DNA of 64,000 nucleotides from JAADHX01 sp964569385. GTDB taxonomy: Bacteria; Actinomycetota; Acidimicrobiia; Acidimicrobiales; Poriferisodalaceae. The position numbers and the translations under genes were made by a program. Below, one piece after another: positions 25,607 through 34,004 of this stretch. The DNA lies in NCBI GenBank assembly GCA_964569385.1, contig CAZMUM010000003.1, forward strand, positions 62,001-126,000. The letters run 5' to 3'. The notes under the pieces were generated by a model. It saw only the letters and a list, made by a program, of their open reading frames with translations, did not search any database and was not told the origin of the DNA. How positions within the stretch are numbered: position 1 is the stretch's first letter; every line of letters starts with the position of its first letter.

Positions 25607-26647
25607 ATGAGACGTCTACTTTCAGTTCTGATGGCCGCGATGCTGTTTCTGAGCGCTTGTGGCGACAGCGATGCTGCCGTCGATGCCGTTAGCAACGGAG
25701 GTGATGAGGCCCCTACAACAACCTCAACCGACGATGGCAGCGGCTCGACCGGCACCACCGCGGTCGCCGCCGAACCAGTGAGCTCAGCTAACAGCGACTG
25801 GTGTCAAACGGCCCGTGAGATTTCGGACCAAACCGACGAGATCGAGGCCTCGGGTGTTGGCTTCGGCGAGCAGTTCGAGATCTTGTTCCGAGATGTGCTG
25901 CCACAGATGCGGGCTTCGGCCAGAAATGCGCCGGCTGATCTCGACGTCGACTGGGACTACTTCTTCGCTCGTTTCGACGAGATGACTGAGCTCTTCGCCA
26001 GTGTCGACTACCAGGTGCTCGCCTTGACAGATGAGCAGCTTGAGATCCTCGACGATGAACGTATGGACGAGTACAACGACACCATCGACACCTACAACGA
26101 AACCGTCTGTGGAATCACCGACGATGTCGCTGACGGGACTGACACCGTCGATTCGACCACCTTTAGCGATGCCGACATCGATGCGCTGCTCAATGGTCCA
26201 CGCCGCGATGACATTCTGGGTGGGCTAACAACTTTGGGCATCGACGAGGAGATCGCTGAGTGTGTGATGCGCGACGCTTTGTCCCAAGGAGGCCTCGTCG
26301 GCGCCGATGCATTCGGCCCGGATTTCCTCGACACACTTACCGAATGCGGCATGACCGCCGGCGACTTGGCGTCGCTTGGATCGTCCGGATCCGTCGGTGG
26401 CGACAGTAGCGAAGGTTTCGAGGGCACGTTCGAGGCTTTGTCTCCGCTGGCCGGAAACCCAGCTCTCGCGCAGGCGATCCTGCCTGTGTTGCTAGGTATT
26501 GGCATCGATGAAGAGGCTGCTCAGTGTCTGGTCGATGCCATCGGGTCGGCCGAGTCAGCCGTTGAATTCTCCGACGGCGAGTCGTTTGCCAACCTGCTTG
26601 AGGGATGCGGAATGAGCTTGTCAGACCTCCTCTCTTTGGCTGGCTAG
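25607..26647 (+). CDS. Lipoprotein with a duplicated Cys-containing module
   Basis: 346 residues with AAGAGG seven bases before the ATG. Signal peptide with lipobox LSAC; lipidated Cys at residue 18. After a Thr/Ser tether there is a domain of about 110 residues rich in acidic residues (NSDWCQTAREISDQTDEIEA, DWDYFFARFDEMTELFASVD). Two related C-terminal modules follow with a period of 88 residues: GIDEEIAECVMRDAL with LTECGMTAGDLASLG, and GIDEEAAQCLVDAIG with LEGCGMSLSDLLSLA. Each module has two Cys that could pair in the extracytoplasmic space. The family is not named to my knowledge; modules like this recur in Acidimicrobiia lipoproteins (recollection, not checked). Confidence 0.72.
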   Translation: MRRLLSVLMAAMLFLSACGDSDAAVDAVSNGGDEAPTTTSTDDGSGSTGTTAVAAEPVSSANSDWCQTAREISDQTDEIEASGVGFGEQFEILFRDVLPQMRASARNAPADLDVDWDYFFARFDEMTELFASVDYQVLALTDEQLEILDDERMDEYNDTIDTYNETVCGITDDVADGTDTVDSTTFSDADIDALLNGPRRDDILGGLTTLGIDEEIAECVMRDALSQGGLVGADAFGPDFLDTLTECGMTAGDLASLGSSGSVGGDSSEGFEGTFEALSPLAGNPALAQAILPVLLGIGIDEEAAQCLVDAIGSAESAVEFSDGESFANLLEGCGMSLSDLLSLAG

Positions 26648-27571
26648 AACCCGTCGTTTCACCGACGCAGCTCTGCTTACCAGTCGTTCGCCGTCTATGA
26701 ACGGTAGGAAGGCAAAGAACAAAAGCTGATACGGGAACAGAATCGCCATCAGGGCCAAAATGCCCGCGTGGAACCCCCAGATGGCCCCCACCCATCGATA
26801 CCGCATCCGACGGCTTCCCAGTACGGCCAATGGTGCAGCTAACTCGACGACTATCGAGCCAAATGCCATGGGCCCAAAGAGCCACCGATGCCGAAGCAGT
26901 AGCGGGGCGATCGGGCTCGATACGTCGCCGAGTAGGTGTTTGCGAAGGTTGTCGTGGGCTATGTGATTGCGTAGAACCTCGCCACTGATCCAGTCGAGAC
27001 CACCGTTGCGAATCTTGGCCCAAGCGGCCACGACGTAACTAAGCCCAACCACGGCTGCCATCAGTTGTAGCGCCCACCCGTAGGTCGACGGAGACTCTGC
27101 TCGGCGGCGACATCTTCGGTGGTCGAGCGACCATCTGTCGGCGGCTGGTACTACGGACAGAATAGCGGTGTGCATGACGATGAGATTCTCGGTGTGAAGC
27201 ACCTGACCCCAACTGAGCCGGTGCGACAAGATGACGAGTACCCCGAGTGTCGCCGCCGGCGCACTCAACCGATAGTTCCAGCCAAGCGCGCCCATGGCGC
27301 AGGTAACAACAGTTCCGACCAAAAGACCTCCCAAGACCATTGGGCTAAGCGGCGAGTCGAGCCAGAAGACGCCGCCGACCCCGTCAAAGCGGCTCGCGGG
27401 GAGGTCGCCAATGTCGATGATGGTGACCGAACGGATCGTGAGATACACAGCGGCGTAGCTGAACACAGCGATTCGGACCACCGCCAACCGTTCCGGAGGG
27501 GCCTGCCACAGCCCCCGACGGTGAGTTTGGTGCGCTGTTGGATGGTCGGCAATGTCGTGAACGGCGCTCAT
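26621..27571 (-). CDS. HTTM-domain membrane protein
   Basis: 316 residues with about seven or eight membrane segments. The sequence PPERLAVVRIAVFSYAAVYL, then HRLSWGQVLHTENLIVMHTA and WAKIRNGGLDWISGEVLRNHI match the horizontally transferred transmembrane (HTTM) domain related to vitamin K-dependent gamma-carboxylase. The catalytic activity of bacterial members is mostly unknown. The gene begins right after the stop of the 27572-28036 gene, with no bases between them, so they form a two-gene operon. Its 3' end overlaps the convergent lipoprotein gene by 27 bp. Confidence 0.78.
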   Translation of the reverse strand: MSAVHDIADHPTAHQTHRRGLWQAPPERLAVVRIAVFSYAAVYLTIRSVTIIDIGDLPASRFDGVGGVFWLDSPLSPMVLGGLLVGTVVTCAMGALGWNYRLSAPAATLGVLVILSHRLSWGQVLHTENLIVMHTAILSVVPAADRWSLDHRRCRRRAESPSTYGWALQLMAAVVGLSYVVAAWAKIRNGGLDWISGEVLRNHIAHDNLRKHLLGDVSSPIAPLLLRHRWLFGPMAFGSIVVELAAPLAVLGSRRMRYRWVGAIWGFHAGILALMAILFPYQLLFFAFLPFIDGERLVSRAASVKRRVLASQREEV

Positions 27572-28036
27572 CTATTGAGTCCGACCGATGTCGCACGACG
27601 CGTGCACTGTGCGGTCAATCGCCTCTTTGTCGCCCCGATACCAGGCAACGGCATCGAGGGTGTCTGACCGTATTTCAACCACTGCGATGGCGTTCAGATT
27701 GCCCTTTGCGGCTATGCGGTCAGCTATCTCAATACACATCGTGTCCGTCGCTCCGTTTAGCACGGCCTGGCGAAGTGTGGAGCCGGCCACAATGACCTCG
27801 TCGGTGCCAGCAATGAGCTCAGGGCTAAGAGTGATGTCGTTGCGGTCCGAATCGAGACCGACCGCGAGTTGCACTGTCGCAACGGGCTGGATGAGCGAAG
27901 AGAACATCGGGTAGGTCGATAGCGGGAACGAATCGCGCGGTGTAGGCCGAAGTGCAGGCCCGACCATGGCGGCCAATGCGAGCACGCTCACAAGGGCCAT
28001 CCACACTCGTTGTCTTGGCTGCGTTCGTGGCCACAC
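27572..28036 (-). CDS. Membrane-anchored protein, partner of the HTTM gene
   Basis: 154 residues from a GTG start. A single N-terminal membrane segment (VWMALVSVLALAAMVGPAL) is followed by an extracytoplasmic domain with SFPLSTYPMFSSLIQPVAT, a YPMF motif I associate with small proteins next to HTTM genes. The rest (IAGTDEVIVAGSTLRQAVLNG, NAIAVVEIRSDTLDAVAWYRG) has no known motif. The gene ends directly at the ATG of the HTTM gene, which suggests a joint function in the membrane. Function unknown. Confidence 0.65.
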   Translation of the reverse strand: MWPRTQPRQRVWMALVSVLALAAMVGPALRPTPRDSFPLSTYPMFSSLIQPVATVQLAVGLDSDRNDITLSPELIAGTDEVIVAGSTLRQAVLNGATDTMCIEIADRIAAKGNLNAIAVVEIRSDTLDAVAWYRGDKEAIDRTVHASCDIGRTQ

Positions 28037-28080
28037 GTCGATAGTCTCTCAGACGCGACCAAAGCCGTTAGATTTCTCGC

Positions 28081-29292
28081 ATGGGCCGATCGCGACGAAC
28101 ACGCTTCGGGCTGCACCTGGTTGCTTGGGCTGTTGGCTTGTCGGTGTTTCGCATCGGGCTGATCGCGCCCCAAGAGTGCGGGTCAGTCGACGAAACCCAA
28201 GTGAGCGTGGCTATCGACCGAGCGGCCAATTGGGCTACCGCGAACCTCGACAATTCCGGTCGCTTTCTTTACCGCTACGACCGTTCGACCGGCACCTCGC
28301 TTGGTGGGTACAACCTCGTAAGGCACGCTGGTATGACCAATTCGTTATACCAGTTGGTGGCCGACGGGGATCAGCGCTGGTTGGCCGATGCCGACCTGTC
28401 GCTCGAGTTCCTGTTTGAGAGGCTGGTCGATGCTGGTAGCGAGAGTCTGGCGGTTGCCGATCCTGGCCGGGAGGCCAAACTTGGCACCGCTGCGCTTACT
28501 GTGGCGGCGCTGATGCACCGCCGCCAGGCAACGGGCGACACCACAAACGACGACACGGCTCGTGCCCTTGGCCGGTTTCTGGTCGGCCAGATCGAACCCA
28601 GCGGAGCGCCCCTTGGTTTTTTTGATGTTCGGCGGTCGGCGCCTGTGCCTGGCCGGTATGGCCTGTTCGCCACCGGCGAGGCCGCTTGGGCTCTAGCCCT
28701 TCTGGGAACCGAGTTCCCCGCTGAGCGATGGTCAGACGAAGCGATCCGGATTGTCAGCTACGTGGCCAACGAGCGTCGTGCCAATGAGTCATACCTTCTG
28801 CGTCAGCCCGATCACTGGACTGCCTACGCCATGGCCGAACTCGGGCCCGAGGTAACCCAAAACGTTGACGGGGTACCGCAGTATGCGGCGCGCTTGGCTA
28901 GTGACTTTGCCTTGATGAGCCGGGTCGAACCTCAACGCACAGGCCGTGGTCTCCAAAACGTGCTGCGTTTCGGCCAGGCTCTTGGGGCCGGGGTTGGGGC
29001 TATGGGGGAGGGTTTGGCGAATCTAGCTCTGGTAGCCGATGGAGCCACAGTGGTCGGTGCCGGACCGTTGGAAGGTCGGTCAGACGAGCTAGCGGCCCGG
29101 TTGGAGTGCACCGCGTCGCTTCTTGTAGCCCGTCAGGTGGGACCCGACGATGTTGTGGCCGATGCTTCGCGCGAAATCGGCGCTTGGTTCACCGATGACA
29201 TTACCCAGGTCGATGATCAGCAGCACACGTTGTCGGCGCTGATCGACACGAGGCGGATTCTGTTCGCCGACGAAGAGGTGCCAGGCCCATGA
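28081..29292 (+). CDS. Membrane-anchored helical-toroid protein, function unknown
   Basis: 403 residues. One N-terminal membrane segment (FGLHLVAWAVGLSVFRIGLI), then repeated helical hairpins: AIDRAANWATANL, YNLVRHAGMTNSLYQLV, KLGTAALTVAALMHRRQ, GLFATGEAAWALALLG and DHWTAYAMAELG. The pattern is that of an alpha/alpha toroid as in terpenoid cyclases, prenyltransferases and several glycoside-acting enzymes. The short FLYRYDRSTG element and the GYNLVRHAG motif occur in uncharacterised proteins of this type. No named activity can be given. It overlaps the downstream MarC-like gene by four bases (ATGA), so the two are coupled. Confidence 0.68.
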   Translation: MGRSRRTRFGLHLVAWAVGLSVFRIGLIAPQECGSVDETQVSVAIDRAANWATANLDNSGRFLYRYDRSTGTSLGGYNLVRHAGMTNSLYQLVADGDQRWLADADLSLEFLFERLVDAGSESLAVADPGREAKLGTAALTVAALMHRRQATGDTTNDDTARALGRFLVGQIEPSGAPLGFFDVRRSAPVPGRYGLFATGEAAWALALLGTEFPAERWSDEAIRIVSYVANERRANESYLLRQPDHWTAYAMAELGPEVTQNVDGVPQYAARLASDFALMSRVEPQRTGRGLQNVLRFGQALGAGVGAMGEGLANLALVADGATVVGAGPLEGRSDELAARLECTASLLVARQVGPDDVVADASREIGAWFTDDITQVDDQQHTLSALIDTRRILFADEEVPGP

Positions 29293-29849
29293 CTGCGAGA
29301 GCGATCCTTCTGGTGATGATGTCGGTGGGGTGGTGGCGGTTGGCGGCGGCTGGTAACAACCAACGGTTGTCAGCGGGAACGATGGTTCGAGCGGGTGCTG
29401 TTGTTGCTGGGCTCGTCGGAGTTTTGGCCATGGCGTCGGGTCCGCTGCTTGATGCTCTCGAAGTCGATACCGAAACGTTTCGGATTGCGACGGGGTTAGC
29501 GGTCCTGGCGCTGGGGTTGGCCCGTGTCCTTGGCTGGGGTTTGGCCGCCGAAGGGCCCGCAGAGATGGCAAGTGGCTGGTTGTGGCCGGTTGCATATCCT
29601 GTGTTGATCGGCCCCGAACTGGTGTTGGTCGCGATATCGGTGGGAAGCGACCATGGCGTACTCGTGACACTGCTCGCCGCGATGTTTGCAGCGGTGCTGG
29701 CGATATTGGTCAGTCAGCTCATCGGCGTGTCGGATCGGCCGAAGCGGGTTTGGCCCACGGCGGTTAGCGCTATTGGGGTGCGGGGAGCCGGAGTCGTATT
29801 GGTTGTTTTGGCTGTTGCCCTCGTGTTCGACGGACTGCGCGACGTGTAA
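29289..29849 (+). CDS. MarC-like integral membrane protein
   Basis: 186 residues with five or six membrane segments. The succession TMVRAGAVVAGLVGVLAMAS, LEVDTETFRIATGLAVLALGL, WPVAYPVLIGPELVLVAISV and LLAAMFAAVLAILVSQLIGV follows the MarC layout (MarC has F-RIAGG after the second helix and A-PL--GP in the middle). MarC-family proteins are inner-membrane proteins with no settled function, despite early links to multiple antibiotic resistance. The ATG overlaps the stop of the preceding gene, which ties it to the membrane-anchored toroid protein. Confidence 0.62.
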   Translation: MTARAILLVMMSVGWWRLAAAGNNQRLSAGTMVRAGAVVAGLVGVLAMASGPLLDALEVDTETFRIATGLAVLALGLARVLGWGLAAEGPAEMASGWLWPVAYPVLIGPELVLVAISVGSDHGVLVTLLAAMFAAVLAILVSQLIGVSDRPKRVWPTAVSAIGVRGAGVVLVVLAVALVFDGLRDV

Positions 29850-29851
29850 TT

Positions 29852-30379
29852 CTGGGCGAGTTGATCCTGCGAGAGCTTGTTGTGCCTGGCGGTGTGGCAG
29901 GGGCCACAGCGGAGTTCTAGTTCGTCGGTCTGGGTGTGGCGGCTAACGACGTAGGTGGGAGTGTGGTCGTATCCGAGATGAATGCGGCCGGGGTTGTTTG
30001 GGCGATGAGCAACAACTCGGCCTCGTTCTCGGCCGTCGCGATGCGGGTGATAGCCCGCACCTTGGCGAACGTCAACCGGCCCTGTTCAAACGCATCGGCG
30101 GTTGCGCCAAGACCACTGAGAGCACGGCCAACCCGAATCCACTCACGCGCCGTGGCCGCACAAACATCGAGCCGCTCAGCGATCTAACGCGCAGCCGTCA
30201 GCGATCCAGATCGGGCCATCAGCAAACAACACCGACTCGGTAACAAGACGACAATGCAGGTTCGTCAGCCGTCCACCAAGATCAATCAACGACGATGCAC
30301 GATTCCTCTCAGCATCGAGTTCGGCTGAATCGAACTGCGACTTCTGATCGGCCCGACTAGGCAACTCACAAATTGACAT
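29852..30379 (-). pseudogene. DUF222 (13E12)/HNH endonuclease, decayed
   Basis: Read on the minus strand the start at 30379 (ATG, with GGGAG six bases upstream) gives LIDLGGRLTNLHCRLVTESV, a DUF222 N-terminus, up to a stop near 30178. A second frame from about 30186 continues with IAERLDVCAATAREWIRVG, then FEQGRLTFAKVRAITRIATA, classic DUF222 helices, and stops at about 29916. A third frame, about 29990 to 29850, carries YDHTPTYVVSRHTQTDELEL and CGPCHTARHNK, the end of an HNH nuclease. More than 100 residues that should link the DUF222 and HNH parts are absent. So one frameshift and one large deletion have killed the gene. Confidence 0.75.
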
Positions 30380-30639
30380 GACTACTCCCGAAGGCAAGTT
30401 CTCTCTTGATCAACAGGGGGAAGTCGATTGCACCGGTCGTGCTGTAGGCACGACTATACCCAGGGGGTGGGACAGCCAACCAGAAGCCAATACCGCCACT
30501 CTCAGTCACAGAATTAGCCAACCTTAGCCAGATTGTCACTTAGACGGTGCAACCGCGGACGCGTCTCATTCACGACTGATGGGACTGTTCGACCAACAGA
30601 TCTAACCACCACGGCCGTACTTAGGTCCGGTGGGTTTCG
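30380..30639. other. Non-coding stretch with one inverted repeat
   Basis: 260 bp between the HNH pseudogene and the FAD oxidoreductase. At 30436-30454 there is a perfect 7-bp inverted repeat, GTCGTGC and GCACGAC around the loop TGTAG. No U-tract follows on either strand, so it is more like an operator or a chance hairpin than a terminator. I see no gene here. Confidence 0.5.
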
Positions 30640-32166
30640 TTAGGCCAGGTGTCGCAGCTCGCGGTTGAGGGCGTCGGCCACTGCGTTCCAGCCGCCCATG
30701 CCGTGAGCCCCGGCCCCTGGTGGGGTAGAGGCCGAACATAAGTAGACCCCTGGGGCTCCGGTGCGATATGGGTGGGGCCCAAAGGTGGGTCTGGCGACAG
30801 ACTGAAGCCCGCCGTAGCTTCCACCGCCGATATCGCCCCCGGCAAAGTTGGCGTTGCCTGCTTCGAGGACCGCTGGTGTGGTCACGTGGCGATGAACCAC
30901 CAGATCTCTCCAGCCAGGCGCAAATCGGTCGAGTTGGCCCTCGATGTGGGGTAGGGCATCACCGGCGAAGCCTGAAGGAACGTGAGCATACGTCCAGAGG
31001 GTGTGGTGACCAGACGGTGCTCGCTGAGGGTCGGCCACACAAGCTTGGACCGCAAGAACGAAGGGCCGAACCGGCATTCGTCCGGAGCCGACGGTGCTTT
31101 CGGCCGCGACTAGTTCGTCGAACCCGCCCACAAGGTGAACCGTGCCCGCTTGAGAAACTTGGGGATCGGCCCACGGCATTGGACCCGACAGTTCGAAATC
31201 GACCTTGAATGCGGCGGCACCGTGACCGAAGTTGCGGTAGGCCCGCTTTCGTCGCCAAGGTAGGTCAAGACCCGAGATCGACAGAGCGACCGCGGGCGTG
31301 GTGTCTAGAAAAAGGGTGCGGTGGCTCGGAAGTTTGGCCATGTTGGTAACCCGGCTCAAGGTTTCAATGGTGCCACCGTTGCTCGTGATCACCGAGGCCA
31401 AACCGCTGGCGATTGTGGAGCTTCCGCCCGTGGCCACAGGCCAACCACCAACATGGCCACCGATCTGCAACATGAGACCAAAGGCCATGGTGAGCGGCTT
31501 GTTTAGCGCTACATAGCCGTGGGCCGCGTTGCCGCCCAAGAGAGCACGCGCCCGCTCAGTGGTAAAGAGCCGGCGCAGCGCTGTGGTCGCAGGCAGCAAT
31601 GCGGGTAGGCCGAAGCGGGCCAGTGAAACGGGATGTCGGGGGATCGACACCATCGGCGTCAGCACGTCGTGGGCTAGGTGATCCCACCGGTCGACAAGAT
31701 CACCAATGAGGCTCTGATAGCGCCGCGCATCCTGGCCTAGGCCTTCGGCGGTCTGGCCAACATCGCGATGCAGAAAGGCCGTCTCGCCGTCGGGCAGTGG
31801 GTGGGCCAGCTCGATCGGAAAGTGGGCCCAACGAATTGGTGCCGAGGCGCGCTGCTGACCTTGTACCGGCGAGTCTGAGCCATCGACGAGCCCGAGTAGT
31901 TTCAGTGGCGGGGCAACGGCAGGCAGGGCATGAATGGTCGAGCATGAGTCGTGGCGATAACCGTTGTGGTCGAAAGACCGAACTCCTCCGCCGATCTCGG
32001 CATTCGCTTCCAAGACGAGCACCTTGCCACCTGCTTTGGCGATGCGAGCTGCTGCGGCTAACCCATTGGGGCCGGCTCCGACCACAACGGCATCGAACTC
32101 GGCGGCATCGGGCTTGGCAACAGAGCCGACACCGCTGGTGTTCTGGAACAGTTGTGAGCGGGCCAT
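30640..32166 (-). CDS. FAD-dependent phytoene desaturase-like oxidoreductase
   Basis: 508 residues from the ATG at 32166; the frame is open further upstream, but that part lies over the DUF4031 gene. The dinucleotide motif FDAVVVGAGPNGLAAAARIA near residue 26 and VLVLEANAEIGGGVRS (the GG-type doublet) are typical of the phytoene desaturase/NAD(P)/FAD group. The C-terminal FAD motif is GVYLCSASTPPGAGAHGMGG with WNAVADAL. Such enzymes act on carotenoids, but many actinobacterial members have other or unknown lipid substrates. Its ATG overlaps the TAA of the preceding gene (TAATG), placing it last in a three-gene operon with a ligase and a DUF4031 protein. Confidence 0.85.
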   Translation of the reverse strand: MARSQLFQNTSGVGSVAKPDAAEFDAVVVGAGPNGLAAAARIAKAGGKVLVLEANAEIGGGVRSFDHNGYRHDSCSTIHALPAVAPPLKLLGLVDGSDSPVQGQQRASAPIRWAHFPIELAHPLPDGETAFLHRDVGQTAEGLGQDARRYQSLIGDLVDRWDHLAHDVLTPMVSIPRHPVSLARFGLPALLPATTALRRLFTTERARALLGGNAAHGYVALNKPLTMAFGLMLQIGGHVGGWPVATGGSSTIASGLASVITSNGGTIETLSRVTNMAKLPSHRTLFLDTTPAVALSISGLDLPWRRKRAYRNFGHGAAAFKVDFELSGPMPWADPQVSQAGTVHLVGGFDELVAAESTVGSGRMPVRPFVLAVQACVADPQRAPSGHHTLWTYAHVPSGFAGDALPHIEGQLDRFAPGWRDLVVHRHVTTPAVLEAGNANFAGGDIGGGSYGGLQSVARPTFGPHPYRTGAPGVYLCSASTPPGAGAHGMGGWNAVADALNRELRHLA

Positions 32167-32810
32167 TAGAGATGACTCGATGCGGTGGTTCGGGTCTCGA
32201 TCCAACCTACTGGTGGCGATGGTTCCTGGTTCTCTATGACCTCGACCACGATTTCGCCGTAGCCCGAGACAAAGACAGTCACCCCATCGGGCGAAGCGTT
32301 GCGGGCCAACACGTCGGAGACTTCGAGCCGAAGCGCTGAGCTTGGTCCCGAGACCGAGAGGATGAGAGCAGCCTCGACTGGCCTGCTGACCAGTGTGGCT
32401 TCGACGCCGCCGATGCGCACTAGATCGGTCGAAAGAGCGTTTACAAACCGGTGGGTGGTTGAGCCGAAGACGTCGGAAACCAGAGCGGTCTTGAGGCTCG
32501 CGTCGTCGACGACGGTCATTCGTTTGGTGATCACATGCCAACTTGGCGGCTTCTGACCGGGAATGATCCGTAGGCCCGATGCTCGTAGCCGTCGCACAAT
32601 TTGGCGGGAGTCGGTGTCGACCGCTCCTTGTTCGACGGCAATCGCTCTCGTCTCGGACTCGATGTCGTAGTGGTCGCCCTGGAAGCCGACCCTTCTAACC
32701 CCGATCGACACTGCAAACTCGTGCAGTTCGTCGTACGAAACATCGGAGATCAGGTGAGCCCAACGCCGACCGCGCCACGGCCAAATTGCGGCATCGACGA
32801 GAATCGTCAC
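32166..32810 (-). CDS. DUF4031-containing protein
   Basis: 214 residues from a GTG at 32810 that overlaps the ligase stop (GTGA). The first 80 residues match DUF4031: TILVDAAIWPWRGRRWAHLI, SYDELHEFAVSIGV and FQGDHYDI. The His and Asp in GDHYD look like possible metal ligands. The rest (ITKRMTVVDDASLKTALVSD and a strand-rich tail) has no known match. DUF4031 has no established function to my knowledge. Its tight position between a DNA ligase and a flavoenzyme gives no clear clue. Confidence 0.8.
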   Translation of the reverse strand: MTILVDAAIWPWRGRRWAHLISDVSYDELHEFAVSIGVRRVGFQGDHYDIESETRAIAVEQGAVDTDSRQIVRRLRASGLRIIPGQKPPSWHVITKRMTVVDDASLKTALVSDVFGSTTHRFVNALSTDLVRIGGVEATLVSRPVEAALILSVSGPSSALRLEVSDVLARNASPDGVTVFVSGYGEIVVEVIENQEPSPPVGWIETRTTASSHL

Positions 32811-33880
32811 GGGTTCAAGACCGAGCCGATACCCAAGGGCTCCGGCACCACTAGCTGGTCGTAACAACACGACGGCGCATCGAGGTCAGGGCGCCAGCGA
32901 ACCATTCGGGTTGTGCCCCGGAACCGGCCATTGAGTGTGCCTTCGTACTTGACCTCGACCACAAGACTGCAGCCAAGCGGTGCCCATGCTTGGGTGCCCT
33001 TGGCCCCGCTCCAGCGGTGTGGCGCGCCAGGCATAAGTGTGCCTTTGGCATGAGTCTCGGCTTGCATCCATGACGACCACGGATGGGTAGACGGATCGTC
33101 GAGAACCTGGGGGCCGAGTAAGCCCAGAAGTTCGGCGCGTTTGGCGGCGCCAAAACTGGCCGCAACACCCATGTGATGCAGCGCTCCATGTTCGTCGTGT
33201 AGTCCTATCAGCAGCGAACCGACGCCTTTGCCGTCTTTGTGGATGCGGAACCCGGCTACAACTACGTCGGCGGTCCTGGTGTATTTGATCTTCAGTTGTT
33301 TTCGTTTGTTCTGCTCATAGATGCCGTCGAGGGGTTTGGCGATGAGGCCGTCGAGTCCGGCCCCCTCGAAGCTACGGTGCCAAGCCTTGGCAACAGCGAT
33401 ATCGAGTGTCGATGCTGCGATGTGAATTGGTGGCTCGAAGCCATCGCCGATACGTTCCAACTCTGATCGTCTGGCGTCGAACCGGGTGTTCATCAGCGAC
33501 TTCGAGCCGAGTGCCAGAACGTCGAAGGCCACAAACTCAGCTGGCGTCTCGGCTGCGAGACGTCGCACCCGCGACTCGGCTGGGTGGATTCGTTGCTGAA
33601 GGGCGTCGAAAGCGAGGTGGTCGTCGATGGTGACGATGATCTCGCCATCGACAACGGCTTTGTCTGGCAGGCTGTGTTTTAACGGCTCAATTAGTTCAGG
33701 GAAGTAGCGAGTGAGAGGACGTTCGTTGCGAGAACCAAGGAATACCTCGTCGCCATCTCGAAACACGATGCATCGGAAGCCATCCCACTTGGGTTCGAAT
33801 GCCATGCCGCCTGTCTCTGGGATGGCCGGTATGGCCTTGGCCAACATTGGTTTGATTGGGGGAACGACGGGCAACTCCAC
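32807..33880 (-). CDS. ATP-dependent DNA ligase, LigC/LigD-like
   Basis: 357 residues, the size of stand-alone LigC enzymes. The adenylation motif I is FEPKWDGFR, with the AMP-accepting Lys at residue 31. VVDGEIIV (motif III), AGLDGLIAKPLDGIY (motif IV) and KQLKIKYTRTADVVVAGF (motif V) follow, then an OB-fold (SLVVEVKYEGTLNGRFRG). It seals nicks using ATP. LigC enzymes in mycobacteria have a role in base-excision repair and a backup role in end joining; no Ku or primase gene is in the window. First gene of the three-gene overlapping operon. Confidence 0.92.
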   Translation of the reverse strand: MELPVVPPIKPMLAKAIPAIPETGGMAFEPKWDGFRCIVFRDGDEVFLGSRNERPLTRYFPELIEPLKHSLPDKAVVDGEIIVTIDDHLAFDALQQRIHPAESRVRRLAAETPAEFVAFDVLALGSKSLMNTRFDARRSELERIGDGFEPPIHIAASTLDIAVAKAWHRSFEGAGLDGLIAKPLDGIYEQNKRKQLKIKYTRTADVVVAGFRIHKDGKGVGSLLIGLHDEHGALHHMGVAASFGAAKRAELLGLLGPQVLDDPSTHPWSSWMQAETHAKGTLMPGAPHRWSGAKGTQAWAPLGCSLVVEVKYEGTLNGRFRGTTRMVRWRPDLDAPSCCYDQLVVPEPLGIGSVLNP

Positions 33881-34004
33881 AGACCACCGATGCTAGGGCC
33901 TGGCAAGATTTGATGCCGTATACGTCCTACTTTGGGCGAACTTTGCGAGATTGCCGTTGATTGCCACCACTTGGGGAGTTTGAGCTGCTTGAATCGCCCC
34001 CAAC

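Noticed and set aside
30436..30454. Inverted repeat as a transcription terminator
   Set aside because: No T-run on either strand and no gene end close by; kept only as an inverted repeat.
32167..32541. N-terminal extension of the FAD oxidoreductase by 125 residues
   Set aside because: It covers the DUF4031 gene in another frame and the FAD motif is normally near the N-terminus.
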